Shown here: positions 8,435 through 14,837 of the stretch, piece after piece | Layout of the letters: each line of letters begins with the position of its first letter | Numbering within the stretch: the first letter of the stretch is position 1 | Source: Ruminococcus sp. | GTDB taxonomy: Bacteria; Bacillota; Clostridia; Oscillospirales; Acutalibacteraceae | Assembly (NCBI GenBank): GCA_003521625.1 | Contig: DPHV01000018.1 | Span: 1-18,321, forward strand | Length of the DNA stretch: 18,321 nucleotides | Direction: 5' to 3' | The notes under the pieces: model-generated | Seen by the model: the letters and a program-made list of their open reading frames with translations, nothing else | Database searches by the model: none | What the model was told of the DNA's origin: nothing | Program-made: the position numbers and the translations under genes

Positions 8435-9361
8435 TTACTCCTTTGAAATTGAGCTGAATTTGTATGAAACAAGGTTCAGAATCAAAAATACTGCTATTGC
8501 TATAAGCGAATAAGTCATCATAAATCCGAAGCCGACTTCGTTGTCAAACAAATTCATTTTCAGAGTAAAAATTTCCTTTACGCTTTCGGCAAACATTCCC
8601 TTATCTGCACCGTTCAGCATATCGCTGATATTCTCAATTGCAGGGTTCATAAGCACGTTTCTCATCATTCCTGCAATCTGTGAGCCGGGAACAAGGTTTA
8701 CAGCCGTCTGCACTCCCTCACCAAACTGCGAAACGGGGATATATGCGCCGATTACAAAGCCGATTGCCGCTGAAATCATCACGTTGAATGAGCTTAAGGT
8801 GGAGGTTTTCTTGAAAAACGATGCGAAAACCATAAGCAAAAGCGTTGATGAAACAGAGCCGAGCACAGTCAGTCCGTAAATGCAGAGAATGTCGGTAAAG
8901 GTGTAAACAAACGTTCCGCCGACTGCGATAAAGATAAGACCTGCCGTAAGCAGAATGGAGCTTATCATAATTGTGTTGACAACTGCACCGCTGAAATAGG
9001 ACAGCACGACCGTACTTCCCTTTACCGGAGATGCACCGTAATCGTAGTTGATTTTGTTCTGCTTGTCGGAAACCATTACCGAAAGCGAGTTGAGCGCAAC
9101 TGTGACAACCGATGTTCCGATTACGCCTGCGATAAGCCACGAGTTTATAAGAGCCTCAATTGCTCCGTCAGTCACAAGGCTTTCAAGCTCGCCGAGGTTT
9201 TCTCTTATTGTATCAAGGTAGTTGCCTTTAAGGAACAGCAGATAAAGTCCGAGCACGATAATCTGCGTGAGCATCGAAAGTATAATCGCCATTCTGTCTT
9301 TAAGATAAACCTTTATGTTGCGAAGCGTCATTCCCTTGTATGCGCATAATGTCTTTACCAT
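8435..9361 (-). CDS. ABC-2 type transporter permease
   Basis: This 308-aa membrane protein has six hydrophobic segments. One lies near the N-terminus after a basic stretch, four are grouped in the centre, and one is close to the C-terminus, with a large soluble loop after the first. This is the ABC-2 export permease layout. It should form the membrane channel for the ATPase encoded immediately upstream. The ATG at 9361 is preferred because GGTGA sits six bases before it and it follows the ATPase stop by one base. A TTG at 9373 would give a 312-aa version overlapping the ATPase. The substrate cannot be read from the sequence; peptides, lipids or drugs are usual in such two-gene systems. Confidence 0.87.
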   Translation of the reverse strand: MVKTLCAYKGMTLRNIKVYLKDRMAIILSMLTQIIVLGLYLLFLKGNYLDTIRENLGELESLVTDGAIEALINSWLIAGVIGTSVVTVALNSLSVMVSDKQNKINYDYGASPVKGSTVVLSYFSGAVVNTIMISSILLTAGLIFIAVGGTFVYTFTDILCIYGLTVLGSVSSTLLLMVFASFFKKTSTLSSFNVMISAAIGFVIGAYIPVSQFGEGVQTAVNLVPGSQIAGMMRNVLMNPAIENISDMLNGADKGMFAESVKEIFTLKMNLFDNEVGFGFMMTYSLIAIAVFLILNLVSYKFSSISKE

Positions 9362-9362
9362 A

Positions 9363-10274
9363 TTATTCACCAAGCCTTTTTCCCGTAATTGTAAGAAATA
9401 CGTCGTCCATATCTCCCTTTATAACCTCATAATCGCTGATTTGCGGATAGCTTGTTATAAGCCTTGTAGCCTCTCCGCTGTCGGCAATTTTTATTTTGTA
9501 GGCGTCGCCGATGTATTCAAAATCAAGCTTTTCAGCTTTCAGCAGATTTTCTGTGCTGTCGGATTTCGGAGTGTACCATACAAGCCTGTTGTGAGCATAC
9601 TGCTTTTTTAAGCTGTGCGGAGTATCGTTTGCGGAAATTCTGCCCGAGTCGATAATCACAACGTTGTCGCAGTCGGCAGTTTCCTCCATATAGTGAGTGG
9701 TCAGGAACACCGTAAGTCCCGTTTCTCTGCGGAGCTTGTGGATAATGCTCCACACCTGAATTCTCGTCTGCGGGTCAAGTCCCGTAGTCGGCTCGTCAAG
9801 AAAGAGGATTTTCGGTCTGTTTATCAGCGCTCTTGCAATGTCAACTCTCCTGCGCTGACCTCCGCTTAACTTTGCATAACGTCTGTTAAGGATTTCGGTG
9901 AGATTGAAAATATCCGTCAGCTCGTCAATCCTGCTCCTCGTTTCCGCTTTTGTGTAACCGTAATATGCGGCACGTGATACAAGATTTTCCTTAACGGTAA
10001 GCTGTTTGTCAAGCACGGGATTCTGAAAAACAATTCCGATTAAGTCCTTAATTTTCGACTTCTGCGTATCAAGGTCATAGCCGCCTATTTTTACAACACC
10101 CGAAGTTTTTTCAAGCACTGTACAGAGTATGTTGATTGTGGTAGATTTTCCTGCGCCGTTTACTCCGAGGAACGCAAAAAACGAACCCTCGTCAACGCTG
10201 AATGAAATATCCCTCACTGCGTGAACGTCCTTGTAGTCCTTTACAAGATTCTGTACTTCAATTATCTTTTTCAT
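9363..10274 (-). CDS. ABC transporter ATP-binding protein
   Basis: This 303-aa cytosolic ATPase has all key motifs: Walker A GVNGAGKST (37-45), Q-loop Q84, signature LSGGQ (136-140), Walker B ILFLDEP (156-162), D-loop GLD (165-167) and H-loop H194. The C-terminal 80 residues are the extra domain common in ABC-2/DrrA-type exporters. It pairs with the permease one base downstream, so the two are translationally coupled. A consensus AGGAGG precedes the ATG. A terminator lies between it and the DUF3021 gene, so the transporter pair probably has its own promoter, possibly the target of the neighbouring LytTR regulator. Confidence 0.93.
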   Translation of the reverse strand: MKKIIEVQNLVKDYKDVHAVRDISFSVDEGSFFAFLGVNGAGKSTTINILCTVLEKTSGVVKIGGYDLDTQKSKIKDLIGIVFQNPVLDKQLTVKENLVSRAAYYGYTKAETRSRIDELTDIFNLTEILNRRYAKLSGGQRRRVDIARALINRPKILFLDEPTTGLDPQTRIQVWSIIHKLRRETGLTVFLTTHYMEETADCDNVVIIDSGRISANDTPHSLKKQYAHNRLVWYTPKSDSTENLLKAEKLDFEYIGDAYKIKIADSGEATRLITSYPQISDYEVIKGDMDDVFLTITGKRLGE

Positions 10275-10298
10275 AAGCTTTCCTCCTGTCGTGACCTT

Positions 10299-10307
10299 AT
10301 TGTAACA
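10299..10307 (-). promoter_or_regulatory. extended -10 promoter of the ABC transporter pair
   Basis: On the minus strand TGTTACAAT forms an extended -10 element about 25 bases before the ATPase ATG. The expected -35 region is only a T-run (the terminator tail), so the promoter may depend on an activator such as the LytTR protein. Confidence 0.5.
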
Positions 10308-10329
10308 GACAAAAAAACAATAAAAAAGA

Positions 10330-10367
10330 CACCTTACACCGAGTTGTTCAAAACCCGATGTAAGGTG
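10330..10367 (-). terminator. intrinsic terminator of the LytTR-DUF3021 transcript
   Basis: CACCTTACA and TGTAAGGTG form a perfect 9-bp stem with an inner imperfect extension. On the minus strand it is followed by TCTTTTTTATTGTTTTTTT. It separates the regulator pair from the ABC transporter genes. Confidence 0.8.
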
Positions 10368-10390
10368 CAGAATTGATTATGTGAAATGCA

Positions 10391-10828
10391 TTAAACTTCG
10401 TCGTCCTCGTCGTCTTCGTTAAATCTTTTGAGTGCGGCGTTGATGTCCCTTGCGAGGTGCATATTCATAAAGTAGCTGTACGCCCATACAAAGAGATAAA
10501 CAGCAATAATAGCAACAAAATGCACCAAAGCGCCAATAAGGCTTTCGTACCACCCAAAAAACGCTCCCTCGGTCATAACTACAGCTTCAATTACAATAAA
10601 ATGAATTACCGTTCTCACCCTGAATTGCTTTTTCGTCGGCTCGTTTTTAAAGTAGAACAAAAAAGACGGCAGTGCTCCCAAAATGCCTGTCAGAAATATC
10701 TGCCACGGCAACTCGGGCGACAACGGTTCGCTACCGGCAAAAAGCAGATTTGAAAGGCTGATTATAAACAGCACACCTGTTGAAATTATGAAAAAATGCG
10801 TAATTACAATTTTAACTGTATCTTTCAT
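10391..10828 (-). CDS. DUF3021 family membrane protein
   Basis: This 145-aa protein has four hydrophobic segments and a highly acidic C-terminal tail (EDDEDDEV). It follows directly after a stand-alone LytTR regulator gene, the standard genomic place of DUF3021 proteins. In analogous LytTR regulatory systems of streptococci the membrane partner restrains the LytTR regulator; the same role here is inference. GAGGGA before ATG at 10828 and a 9-base gap from the regulator stop indicate one operon. Confidence 0.82.
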   Translation of the reverse strand: MKDTVKIVITHFFIISTGVLFIISLSNLLFAGSEPLSPELPWQIFLTGILGALPSFLFYFKNEPTKKQFRVRTVIHFIVIEAVVMTEGAFFGWYESLIGALVHFVAIIAVYLFVWAYSYFMNMHLARDINAALKRFNEDDEDDEV

Positions 10829-10837
10829 TATTATCCC

Positions 10838-11278
10838 TCACATTCCAAGACGTTTTTTCAGATTCGGCACATACTGGCGTGAAATTATCACAGTTTCGCC
10901 GTTTGTCAGCTTTGCCTCAAACCTGCCGTTGATTGACGGCGATACCGAGCGGATTTTTGAAATATTCAGTATCATAGCCTTTGAGCACCTGAACAGCTTT
11001 GTACTGCCGAGCTGTTCTTCAAGCTCATAAAGCTTGAGCTTTGACTCATAGACGTTTTTCTGAAGATAAATGTAGGTTTTGTTGTCAACGGATTCTATGT
11101 AGTAAATATCCTTCGGCGCAATGCGGAACATCTCGCCGTCCCTGCTGCCGAGCAGCATAGCCTCGTTCTTTTTGAGCCGTTCAACAATTGAGAGCACCTC
11201 GTCGTTGATTTCACGGCACCTGACGACTATTTCTTCCTCATCGTTTTCACCGATTTGTGTAATCGTAATCTTGAACAT
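10838..11278 (-). CDS. stand-alone LytTR DNA-binding transcriptional regulator
   Basis: This 146-aa protein has a LytTR domain over about residues 42-145. It is recognisable from the IYYIESVDNKTYIYL strand region, KLFRCSKAMILNISKI, and the C-terminal GETVIISRQYVPNLKKRLG. There is no response-regulator receiver domain, so it is not a classical two-component regulator. It heads an operon with the DUF3021 membrane protein, next to an ABC exporter. It may regulate its own promoter and the exporter. GGAGG is present seven to eight bases before the ATG. Confidence 0.9.
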   Translation of the reverse strand: MFKITITQIGENDEEEIVVRCREINDEVLSIVERLKKNEAMLLGSRDGEMFRIAPKDIYYIESVDNKTYIYLQKNVYESKLKLYELEEQLGSTKLFRCSKAMILNISKIRSVSPSINGRFEAKLTNGETVIISRQYVPNLKKRLGM

Positions 11279-11309
11279 TGTCTGACCTCCCTGTCTGTAA
11301 TCTTATTTT

Positions 11310-11338
11310 ATCATAACAGAAACAGAATTCAAATTCAA
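11310..11338 (-). promoter_or_regulatory. promoter of the LytTR-DUF3021 operon
   Basis: On the minus strand TTGAAT, a 17-base spacer and TATGAT with a TG extension give a good sigma-A promoter, with a leader of about 25 bases to the ATG at 11278. Confidence 0.7.
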
Positions 11339-11413
11339 CAAAAGTAAGTTGCAATTTGAGGTATGTAAGCTGCAGTAGTTTTCTTGAATTTTTATTAAAC
11401 GCAAAAAGAAAAC

Positions 11414-11438
11414 CGCCCTAAACGCAGTGTTTAAGGCG
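11414..11438 (-). terminator. terminator of the tRNA-Tyr transcript
   Basis: CGCCCTAAAC and GTTTAAGGCG form a 10-bp stem (one G-U pair) with a 5-base loop. On the minus strand it is followed by GTTTTCTTTTTGC. It lies 12 bases past the 3' end of the tRNA remnant. Confidence 0.8.
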
Positions 11439-11449
11439 ATTTTGAGAAC

Positions 11450-11504
11450 TGGTGGGAGAAGGTGGATTCGAACCACCGAAGTCGATGACAACAGATTTAC
11501 AGTC
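11450..11504 (-). tRNA. 3' half of tRNA-Tyr (GTA), truncated at the anticodon arm; probable attachment site
   Basis: On the minus strand the sequence runs GACTGTAAATCTG (anticodon loop with GTA), then variable arm and a T-arm GGTGG-TTCGAAT-CCACC. It ends in TTCTCCC, A and an encoded CCA. Identity stops at position 30 in the 5' side of the anticodon stem; upstream bases (AAAATAATTC) do not continue a tRNA. No D-arm or 5' acceptor is nearby or seen elsewhere in the window. This is what remains on one side when an element integrates in the 3' half of a tRNA gene; the whole tRNA would be rebuilt at the far end, beyond 18321. Confidence 0.85.
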
Positions 11505-11527
11505 GAATTATTTTTCACCATTAACCC

Positions 11528-11618
11528 CTCAATGTAGGAGGGTTTGCAAAAAACGACAATATTAAATAAGATAATGTTAAAAAATGCAAATGCTCAAAGT
11601 TTGAGGAGTTGCAAAAAA
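11528..11618. repeat. pair of 26-bp direct repeats at the left end of the element
   Basis: Units at 11528-11553 and 11593-11618 agree at 21 of 26 positions. Both begin CTCAA, carry an inverted GAG arm and end TTGCAAAAAA. The first forms a hairpin with flanking AACCC/GGGTT. They lie 24 and 89 bp from the tRNA break, a suitable place for integrase arm sites. Confidence 0.55.
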
Positions 11619-11658
11619 TTATTTATAAAATATTTTGTTAGAAAAATCGTTAGAAGAA

Positions 11659-11852
11659 ATGACAGCAATTACCAAAAGGGCAACAGATATAAATTTAATT
11701 GACCTAAAGATAATTCTTTATGCGAATTAAACTTATATTTTGCGGAGCATTGCCGCTGCGATTATTGTAATTTGTTAGAAAAAATTTATCGTGAGGATAG
11801 AATAGACCACATATTAGAGTTAGTGGAATACAGAGGCAAATCGGAATTGTAA
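11659..11852 (+). pseudogene. possible decayed ORF with a CRCDYC motif
   Basis: A short frame starts at ATG 11659 (MTAITKRATDINLID) and stops at 11730. A second frame, open from about 11704 to TAA at 11850-11852, reads CELNLYFAEHCRCDYCNLL and ends VEYRGKSEL. The two would join with one frameshift near 11700. The cysteine pattern and codon texture look protein-like, but there is no good ribosome site and I do not recognise the family. The rest of 11505-11919 shows only the repeats and terminator listed separately. Confidence 0.3.
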
Positions 11853-11882
11853 AGTACCCCCGTCTTATATGGTGACAAAAAA

Positions 11883-11911
11883 TCAGCGGAGTAATTGACT
11901 TATTCCGCTGA
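11883..11911 (-). terminator. strong intrinsic terminator of the minus-strand element operon
   Basis: TCAGCGGAGTAA and TTATTCCGCTGA form a 12-bp stem (one G-U pair) with a 5-base loop. On the minus strand it is followed by TTTTTTG. It lies eight bases past the serine recombinase stop. Confidence 0.9.
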
Positions 11912-11919
11912 AATTTAAG

Positions 11920-12477
11920 TTATTTATTTTGATATTCTTTGATTAGTTTATCGAGTGTCGGGCGGCTGATTTTCAGCCTTTTGGCAAGCTCTGACTTTGT
12001 AATTTGTCTTGAGATATACATATTATAGTAATCTTCAAAGTCGGGAATAGAAATAGCCTTGCGCCCTTTATATTTGCCTTTTTCCTTTGCAACAGCAATT
12101 CCCTCTTTTTGTCGCTCAAGTAGGTTTGTACGCTCAAATTCGTTAATTGCGGCAATCATAGTCAACATCAATTTGCCTGTGGGAGTGCTTGTATCAATAT
12201 TCTCTTTATTTGAAACAAGTGTTACATTTTTAGTCTTTAACAAATCAACAATATCAAGTAAATCCTTTGTCGAGCGTGCAAGCCGTGAAAAGTCGTGTAT
12301 ATGTATTGTGTCACCCTCTCGCACAAAGTCAAGCATTTCTTGCAATTTAGGTCGGTTTGTGTCTTTTGCCGATACCTTTTCAACAAACCATTTTTCAATG
12401 TTGTACTTTTGCATAGCATCAATTTGCCGTTGTTCGTTTTGTTCAATCGTTGATACTCTGATATACGCTATCTGCAT
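11920..12477 (-). CDS. serine recombinase, resolvase/invertase family
   Basis: This 185-aa protein has the resolvase/invertase catalytic domain: YIRVS with nucleophile S9, arginine R7, DFSRLARS with R65 and R68, and the EFER motif (113-116) of the long E helix. A C-terminal helix-turn-helix occupies about 160-182, where it would bind recombination sites. Length is normal for small serine recombinases that resolve multimers or invert segments; large serine integrases are far longer. The start at 12477 is chosen because AAGGAGG lies seven bases upstream, while an in-frame extension to 12528 has none. It is the last gene before the terminator. Confidence 0.92.
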   Translation of the reverse strand: MQIAYIRVSTIEQNEQRQIDAMQKYNIEKWFVEKVSAKDTNRPKLQEMLDFVREGDTIHIHDFSRLARSTKDLLDIVDLLKTKNVTLVSNKENIDTSTPTGKLMLTMIAAINEFERTNLLERQKEGIAVAKEKGKYKGRKAISIPDFEDYYNMYISRQITKSELAKRLKISRPTLDKLIKEYQNK

Positions 12478-12583
12478 TTTGTATCCTCCTTGTAAATGTA
12501 AAAATAAAGTCTTTGATATTGACTGCAAAATGTAAATTTAATGCAAAATCCATTTTAATTTTACTGCTTGGCGTGCATAAATA

Positions 12584-12644
12584 TAGAGTACACTCTAAAA
12601 TTACATTGTTTGATAAAAGTATAGGCGGCAATATTTCAGCCGCC
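12584..12644. other. palindrome and hairpin between recombinase and upstream gene
   Basis: TAGAGTACACTCTA (12584-12597) is a 6-bp inverted repeat about a 2-bp centre. GGCGGC/GCCGCC (12624-12644) is a perfect 6-bp stem just past the stop of the 85-aa gene, with only a weak U-tract on either strand. The palindrome could be a recombinase or regulator site upstream of the recombinase gene. Confidence 0.4.
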
Positions 12645-12649
12645 TTGAT

Positions 12650-12907
12650 TTATGCGATGCTCCTCAAATACCATTTAACATTAGGCAAGAAATCATCTTG
12701 CTGTGTCGGCATCGTTTTATCATTCACCACGTTGTTAATAACATCTTCGTCATCAAGTGCCATTCTTTCAAAAACACAATTATCGGGTGCATTATCAACA
12801 AAAATGCTAAAATCATCTTTGAAGTTTACCCAATCGTCACGCTCCTGTTTGGTGTTAAATTCTGCGATGTCACCTTTTTTAAGTCCTTTGAATGTTGCAT
12901 AATACAT
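12650..12907 (-). CDS. hypothetical protein, 85 aa
   Basis: I do not recognise this family. The protein is small and acidic, begins MYYATFKGLKKGDIAEF, and contains a patch with W26 and several aspartates (ERDDWVNFKDD). There is no signal peptide or membrane segment. AGGAGG lies 11 bases before the ATG. It sits 22 bases after the 77-aa paralogue gene in the same orientation and is probably in the repressor-controlled operon. Confidence 0.7.
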   Translation of the reverse strand: MYYATFKGLKKGDIAEFNTKQERDDWVNFKDDFSIFVDNAPDNCVFERMALDDEDVINNVVNDKTMPTQQDDFLPNVKWYLRSIA

Positions 12908-12929
12908 TAGAAATCAGCCTCCTATTACG

Positions 12930-13163
12930 CTATACTCCGTCTTTGATATATCTTAAAACAATAGTCAGAAAATCCATAAAAGGTTCCTTGAATCCCTGCC
13001 GTTTAATCTCTTTTACCATCAATCCTACTTTTTTGAAGTCCTCATTCTGCATCAATTCTGCTTTGGGCAACTGTAAACTCATCACATCCAGCATAATTAA
13101 GATAGGTTCCAGAAATTCGGCTGAATGTTTTTTCATTATTACAATTTTTTCTTCTGCGGTCAT
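12930..13163 (-). CDS. small element protein, paralogue 1 of a tandem pair
   Basis: This 77-aa protein is clearly related to its neighbour at 13178-13399. They share the pattern KxHSxEFLEPIL, AEL(M/I)QNEDFxKV, and a hydrophobic C-terminus after KQGF/KQGL. It is predicted to be mostly helical and soluble. The function is unknown. The ribosome site AAAGGAGC is the same as in three other genes of this operon. Confidence 0.75.
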   Translation of the reverse strand: MTAEEKIVIMKKHSAEFLEPILIMLDVMSLQLPKAELMQNEDFKKVGLMVKEIKRQGFKEPFMDFLTIVLRYIKDGV

Positions 13164-13177
13164 TATTTTTCGCTCCT

Positions 13178-13399
13178 TTATTCCATTATAATTGTTACAA
13201 GCATATAAAACTGTGGGCGCAAACCCTGCTTGTCAATTTCCGTCAGCTGTGCTATTACTTTGTTAAAGTCCTCATTCTGTATCAATTCAGCTTCGGACAA
13301 GTGCAGATTGCTTAATTGCGTAATGGTGAGGATAGGCTCTAAAAATTCCCTTGAATGACTCTTGATAATTTCAATGTCATTGTTTGATAACTCAATCAT
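13178..13399 (-). CDS. small element protein, paralogue 2 of a tandem pair
   Basis: This 73-aa protein shares the core SHSREFLEPIL and AELIQNEDFNKV with the next gene downstream, showing a tandem duplication followed by divergence. It is short, helical and without membrane segments. The gap between the two genes is 14 bases. It is preceded by AAAAGGAGCG. The role is unknown; duplicated small phage proteins of this kind often act against host or rival functions, but nothing here shows that. Confidence 0.75.
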   Translation of the reverse strand: MIELSNNDIEIIKSHSREFLEPILTITQLSNLHLSEAELIQNEDFNKVIAQLTEIDKQGLRPQFYMLVTIIME

Positions 13400-13414
13400 T
13401 ATTTATCGCTCCTT

Positions 13415-13615
13415 TTACTTAATGTTATTTACAACAACGAATTTCAAGCCTTTTAAGAGCCACGCAAAACCATAAAATATGTTAGTTGCGATTTTTCCGA
13501 CTAAATTCTGACCGTCAACAAAACGGTGTTGCATTTCCGCTGCGCTCATAAATTTAGCTACAAGAATGTTAAACGCAAGATATACACATAAAACCACAAT
13601 AATTAAAATATTCAT
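13415..13615 (-). CDS. small single-pass membrane protein, 66 aa
   Basis: The protein begins with a hydrophobic segment (MNILIIVVLCVYLAFNILVA), followed by an amphipathic part containing FYGFAWLLKGLKFVVV, which may lie on or in the membrane. I do not recognise the family. The start at 13615 is favoured by AGGA(A)GGA seven bases upstream; the longer frame to 13639 begins without a site. It follows the J-domain gene by 45 bases. Confidence 0.65.
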   Translation of the reverse strand: MNILIIVVLCVYLAFNILVAKFMSAAEMQHRFVDGQNLVGKIATNIFYGFAWLLKGLKFVVVNNIK

Positions 13616-13660
13616 ATGTTGTTCCTTCCTGCCCGTCAAGCCGATAGCGCAGCATAATAA

Positions 13661-14152
13661 TTATATAATTGCTAACTTTAATTGTGGATTTGCTTTGATT
13701 GTTTCGCTGCCGTATAAATCCCTTATTTGGTCGAGCGAATATGTTTTCTTGCTTGATTTTTTGTAGTCTGCTGTGTGGTAATACCACGCAAGTTTTGATT
13801 TACTCCATCTGAAATGTAAACCCTTTAATACTTCTTTGTGTTCTTTGGTGTTGCCTGTTATCCATAACCAAGAGCCGCACAACTCAATATTGATGCCTTC
13901 AAGATTGATTAGCACATTTATTATGTTTTTGAACTCGTCCGGTGTTTCTGTTGTTTCCTTGCTTGCCGTGTATGTTTTGCCGTCAACCGTTTTATGCGTG
14001 TTTTTAAGCCTTGTAAAGAGTATGTCATACTCGTTGTTGATTTCCTGCATATCGGCTGTATTGCCGCCTAAATCGGGGTGATGTTTCAATGCAAGTTTTT
14101 TATACTGCTGTTTGAGTTCCTCTAAAGTTGAAGGATTGTTAAACCATTTCAT
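13661..14152 (-). CDS. J-domain (DnaJ-like) protein of the mobile element
   Basis: This 163-aa protein has an N-terminal short J-domain with HPD at 25-27 in KHHPDLGG, followed by helices continuing to about residue 50. The J-domain contacts DnaK-type chaperones. After a polar linker, the C-terminal 90 residues contain SWLWITG and WYYHTADYKKSSKK. This resembles J-domain proteins commonly carried by plasmids and phages of Firmicutes, whose role is unproven. Zinc-finger and peptide-binding parts of true DnaJ are missing. Its ribosome site AAGGAGC can pair with the 3' arm of the hairpin at 14179-14215. Confidence 0.8.
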   Translation of the reverse strand: MKWFNNPSTLEELKQQYKKLALKHHPDLGGNTADMQEINNEYDILFTRLKNTHKTVDGKTYTASKETTETPDEFKNIINVLINLEGINIELCGSWLWITGNTKEHKEVLKGLHFRWSKSKLAWYYHTADYKKSSKKTYSLDQIRDLYGSETIKANPQLKLAII

Positions 14153-14178
14153 TTTATTTGCTCCTTATCTTGATTTTT

Positions 14179-14215
14179 GGAGCAGCTACAGTTATAATAT
14201 ATATGTAACTGCTCC
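14179..14215 (-). promoter_or_regulatory. hairpin in the leader of the J-domain gene
   Basis: GGAGCAG and CTGCTCC make a perfect 7-bp stem, extended past a bulge by TAC/GTA, with an AT loop. It has no U-tract, so it is not a terminator. On the minus-strand RNA its GCTCC arm is complementary to the GGAGC of the gene's own ribosome site 15 bases downstream, allowing alternative pairings. Confidence 0.45.
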
Positions 14216-14236
14216 GTTGGTTTGGTGTGGTTGCTT

Positions 14237-14269
14237 GCCCTTGCGTTGATGTGGTGGTCTTGCAAGGGC
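14237..14269 (+). terminator. terminator-like hairpin oriented against the operon
   Basis: GCCCTTGC and GCAAGGGC form a perfect 8-bp stem followed by TTTTTG on the plus strand. The neighbouring genes are on the minus strand, so it would stop antisense transcription, or serve as a processing or stability hairpin for the minus-strand mRNA. Confidence 0.5.
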
Positions 14270-14275
14270 TTTTTG

Positions 14276-14551
14276 TTATGCAATTGAAAATCTTTTGCTT
14301 GCGGTCTGCTTTGTGTACTGCTTGTACATTTCGGCGTGTTCCTTTTTGAATGTTGTGCTGTCAAATCGGTTTGAAAGAACGGAAGTCCAACGACAAATAT
14401 AACGTCCTGCGGTCAGCTCCTCGGTATTGCGTGAAAGCATTTCGGCTTTGATTTCGTCCTTTAAGGTTTCAACTTGTGCCTTTGCTTCTTCAAGAAGTTC
14501 CTCCCACTCTCTCAATGTTTCGATTTTTTTCTCCATTTCGTTGATACTCAT
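14276..14551 (-). CDS. phage-type coiled-coil protein of unknown function
   Basis: This 91-aa protein has an N-terminal coiled coil (about 1-42) followed by LTAGRYICRW, SNRFDSTTFKK and a C-terminal TASKRFSIA. This layout matches small proteins often found in phage and integrative-element replication or recombination clusters of Firmicutes, where the role is unknown. The start at 14551 is fixed by AAAGGAGC seven bases upstream; the in-frame extension to 14581 has no site. It is the first gene of the operon controlled by the divergent operator region, with a leader of about 125 bases. Confidence 0.75.
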   Translation of the reverse strand: MSINEMEKKIETLREWEELLEEAKAQVETLKDEIKAEMLSRNTEELTAGRYICRWTSVLSNRFDSTTFKKEHAEMYKQYTKQTASKRFSIA

Positions 14552-14682
14552 TGTTATTGCTCCTTTAATGTTTATTTGCACTGCCTGCCATTCCCATTCT
14601 TATGTGCTGTCGGGTGTATCGTAACTACAGGTTAACGAGCCGTTTGTCATCGAGTGTTCGCTGTCTCTCTTATCTTGTCTAT

Positions 14683-14711
14683 ATTATAGCACTAACTTTA
14701 GTACATATCAA
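14683..14711 (-). promoter_or_regulatory. leftward promoter of the element operon
   Basis: On the minus strand TTGATA, a 17-base spacer and a perfect TATAAT are present. Operator 1 lies exactly in the spacer, so a bound repressor would block it. Confidence 0.85.
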
Positions 14712-14773
14712 TAGGTAAATTGCACAAGCTTTAGTACAAATATTTGTGCATTATTACACTTGCTTTAGTACAA
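14687..14773. promoter_or_regulatory. three-operator array between divergent promoters
   Basis: Three 20-bp sites lie at 14687-14706, 14720-14739 and 14754-14773, with starts 33 and 34 bp apart (about three helical turns). The central site is TTGCACAAGCTTTAGTACAA, an imperfect palindrome with TTGYAC half-sites; all share CTTTAGTACA with small end changes. The outer sites overlap the leftward promoter spacer and the rightward -35. The adjacent HTH gene product is the obvious binder. Confidence 0.85.
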
Positions 14774-14788
14774 CGCTTGTGCTATAAT
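14760..14788 (+). promoter_or_regulatory. rightward promoter of the repressor gene
   Basis: TTGCTT, a 17-base spacer and TATAAT lie about 45 bases before the repressor ATG. Operator 3 covers the -35 box, indicating autoregulation. Confidence 0.85.
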
Positions 14789-14837
14789 GTGTATAGTGGG
14801 AAAGAAGGCTTATTTAAAAAAAGAAAGGAACAAATAA

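Noticed and set aside
8718..9140. 140-aa minus ORF inside the ABC permease
   Set aside because: It is an alternative-frame shadow with Arg/His/Cys-rich composition and no family features.
11450..11504. Group I intron splitting tRNA-Tyr at the anticodon
   Set aside because: No 5' half of the tRNA appears downstream on the minus strand and no intron core was recognised; integration explains it better.
12059..12535. 158-aa plus-strand ORF opposite the serine recombinase
   Set aside because: It is antisense to a gene with clear catalytic motifs and has no ribosome site.
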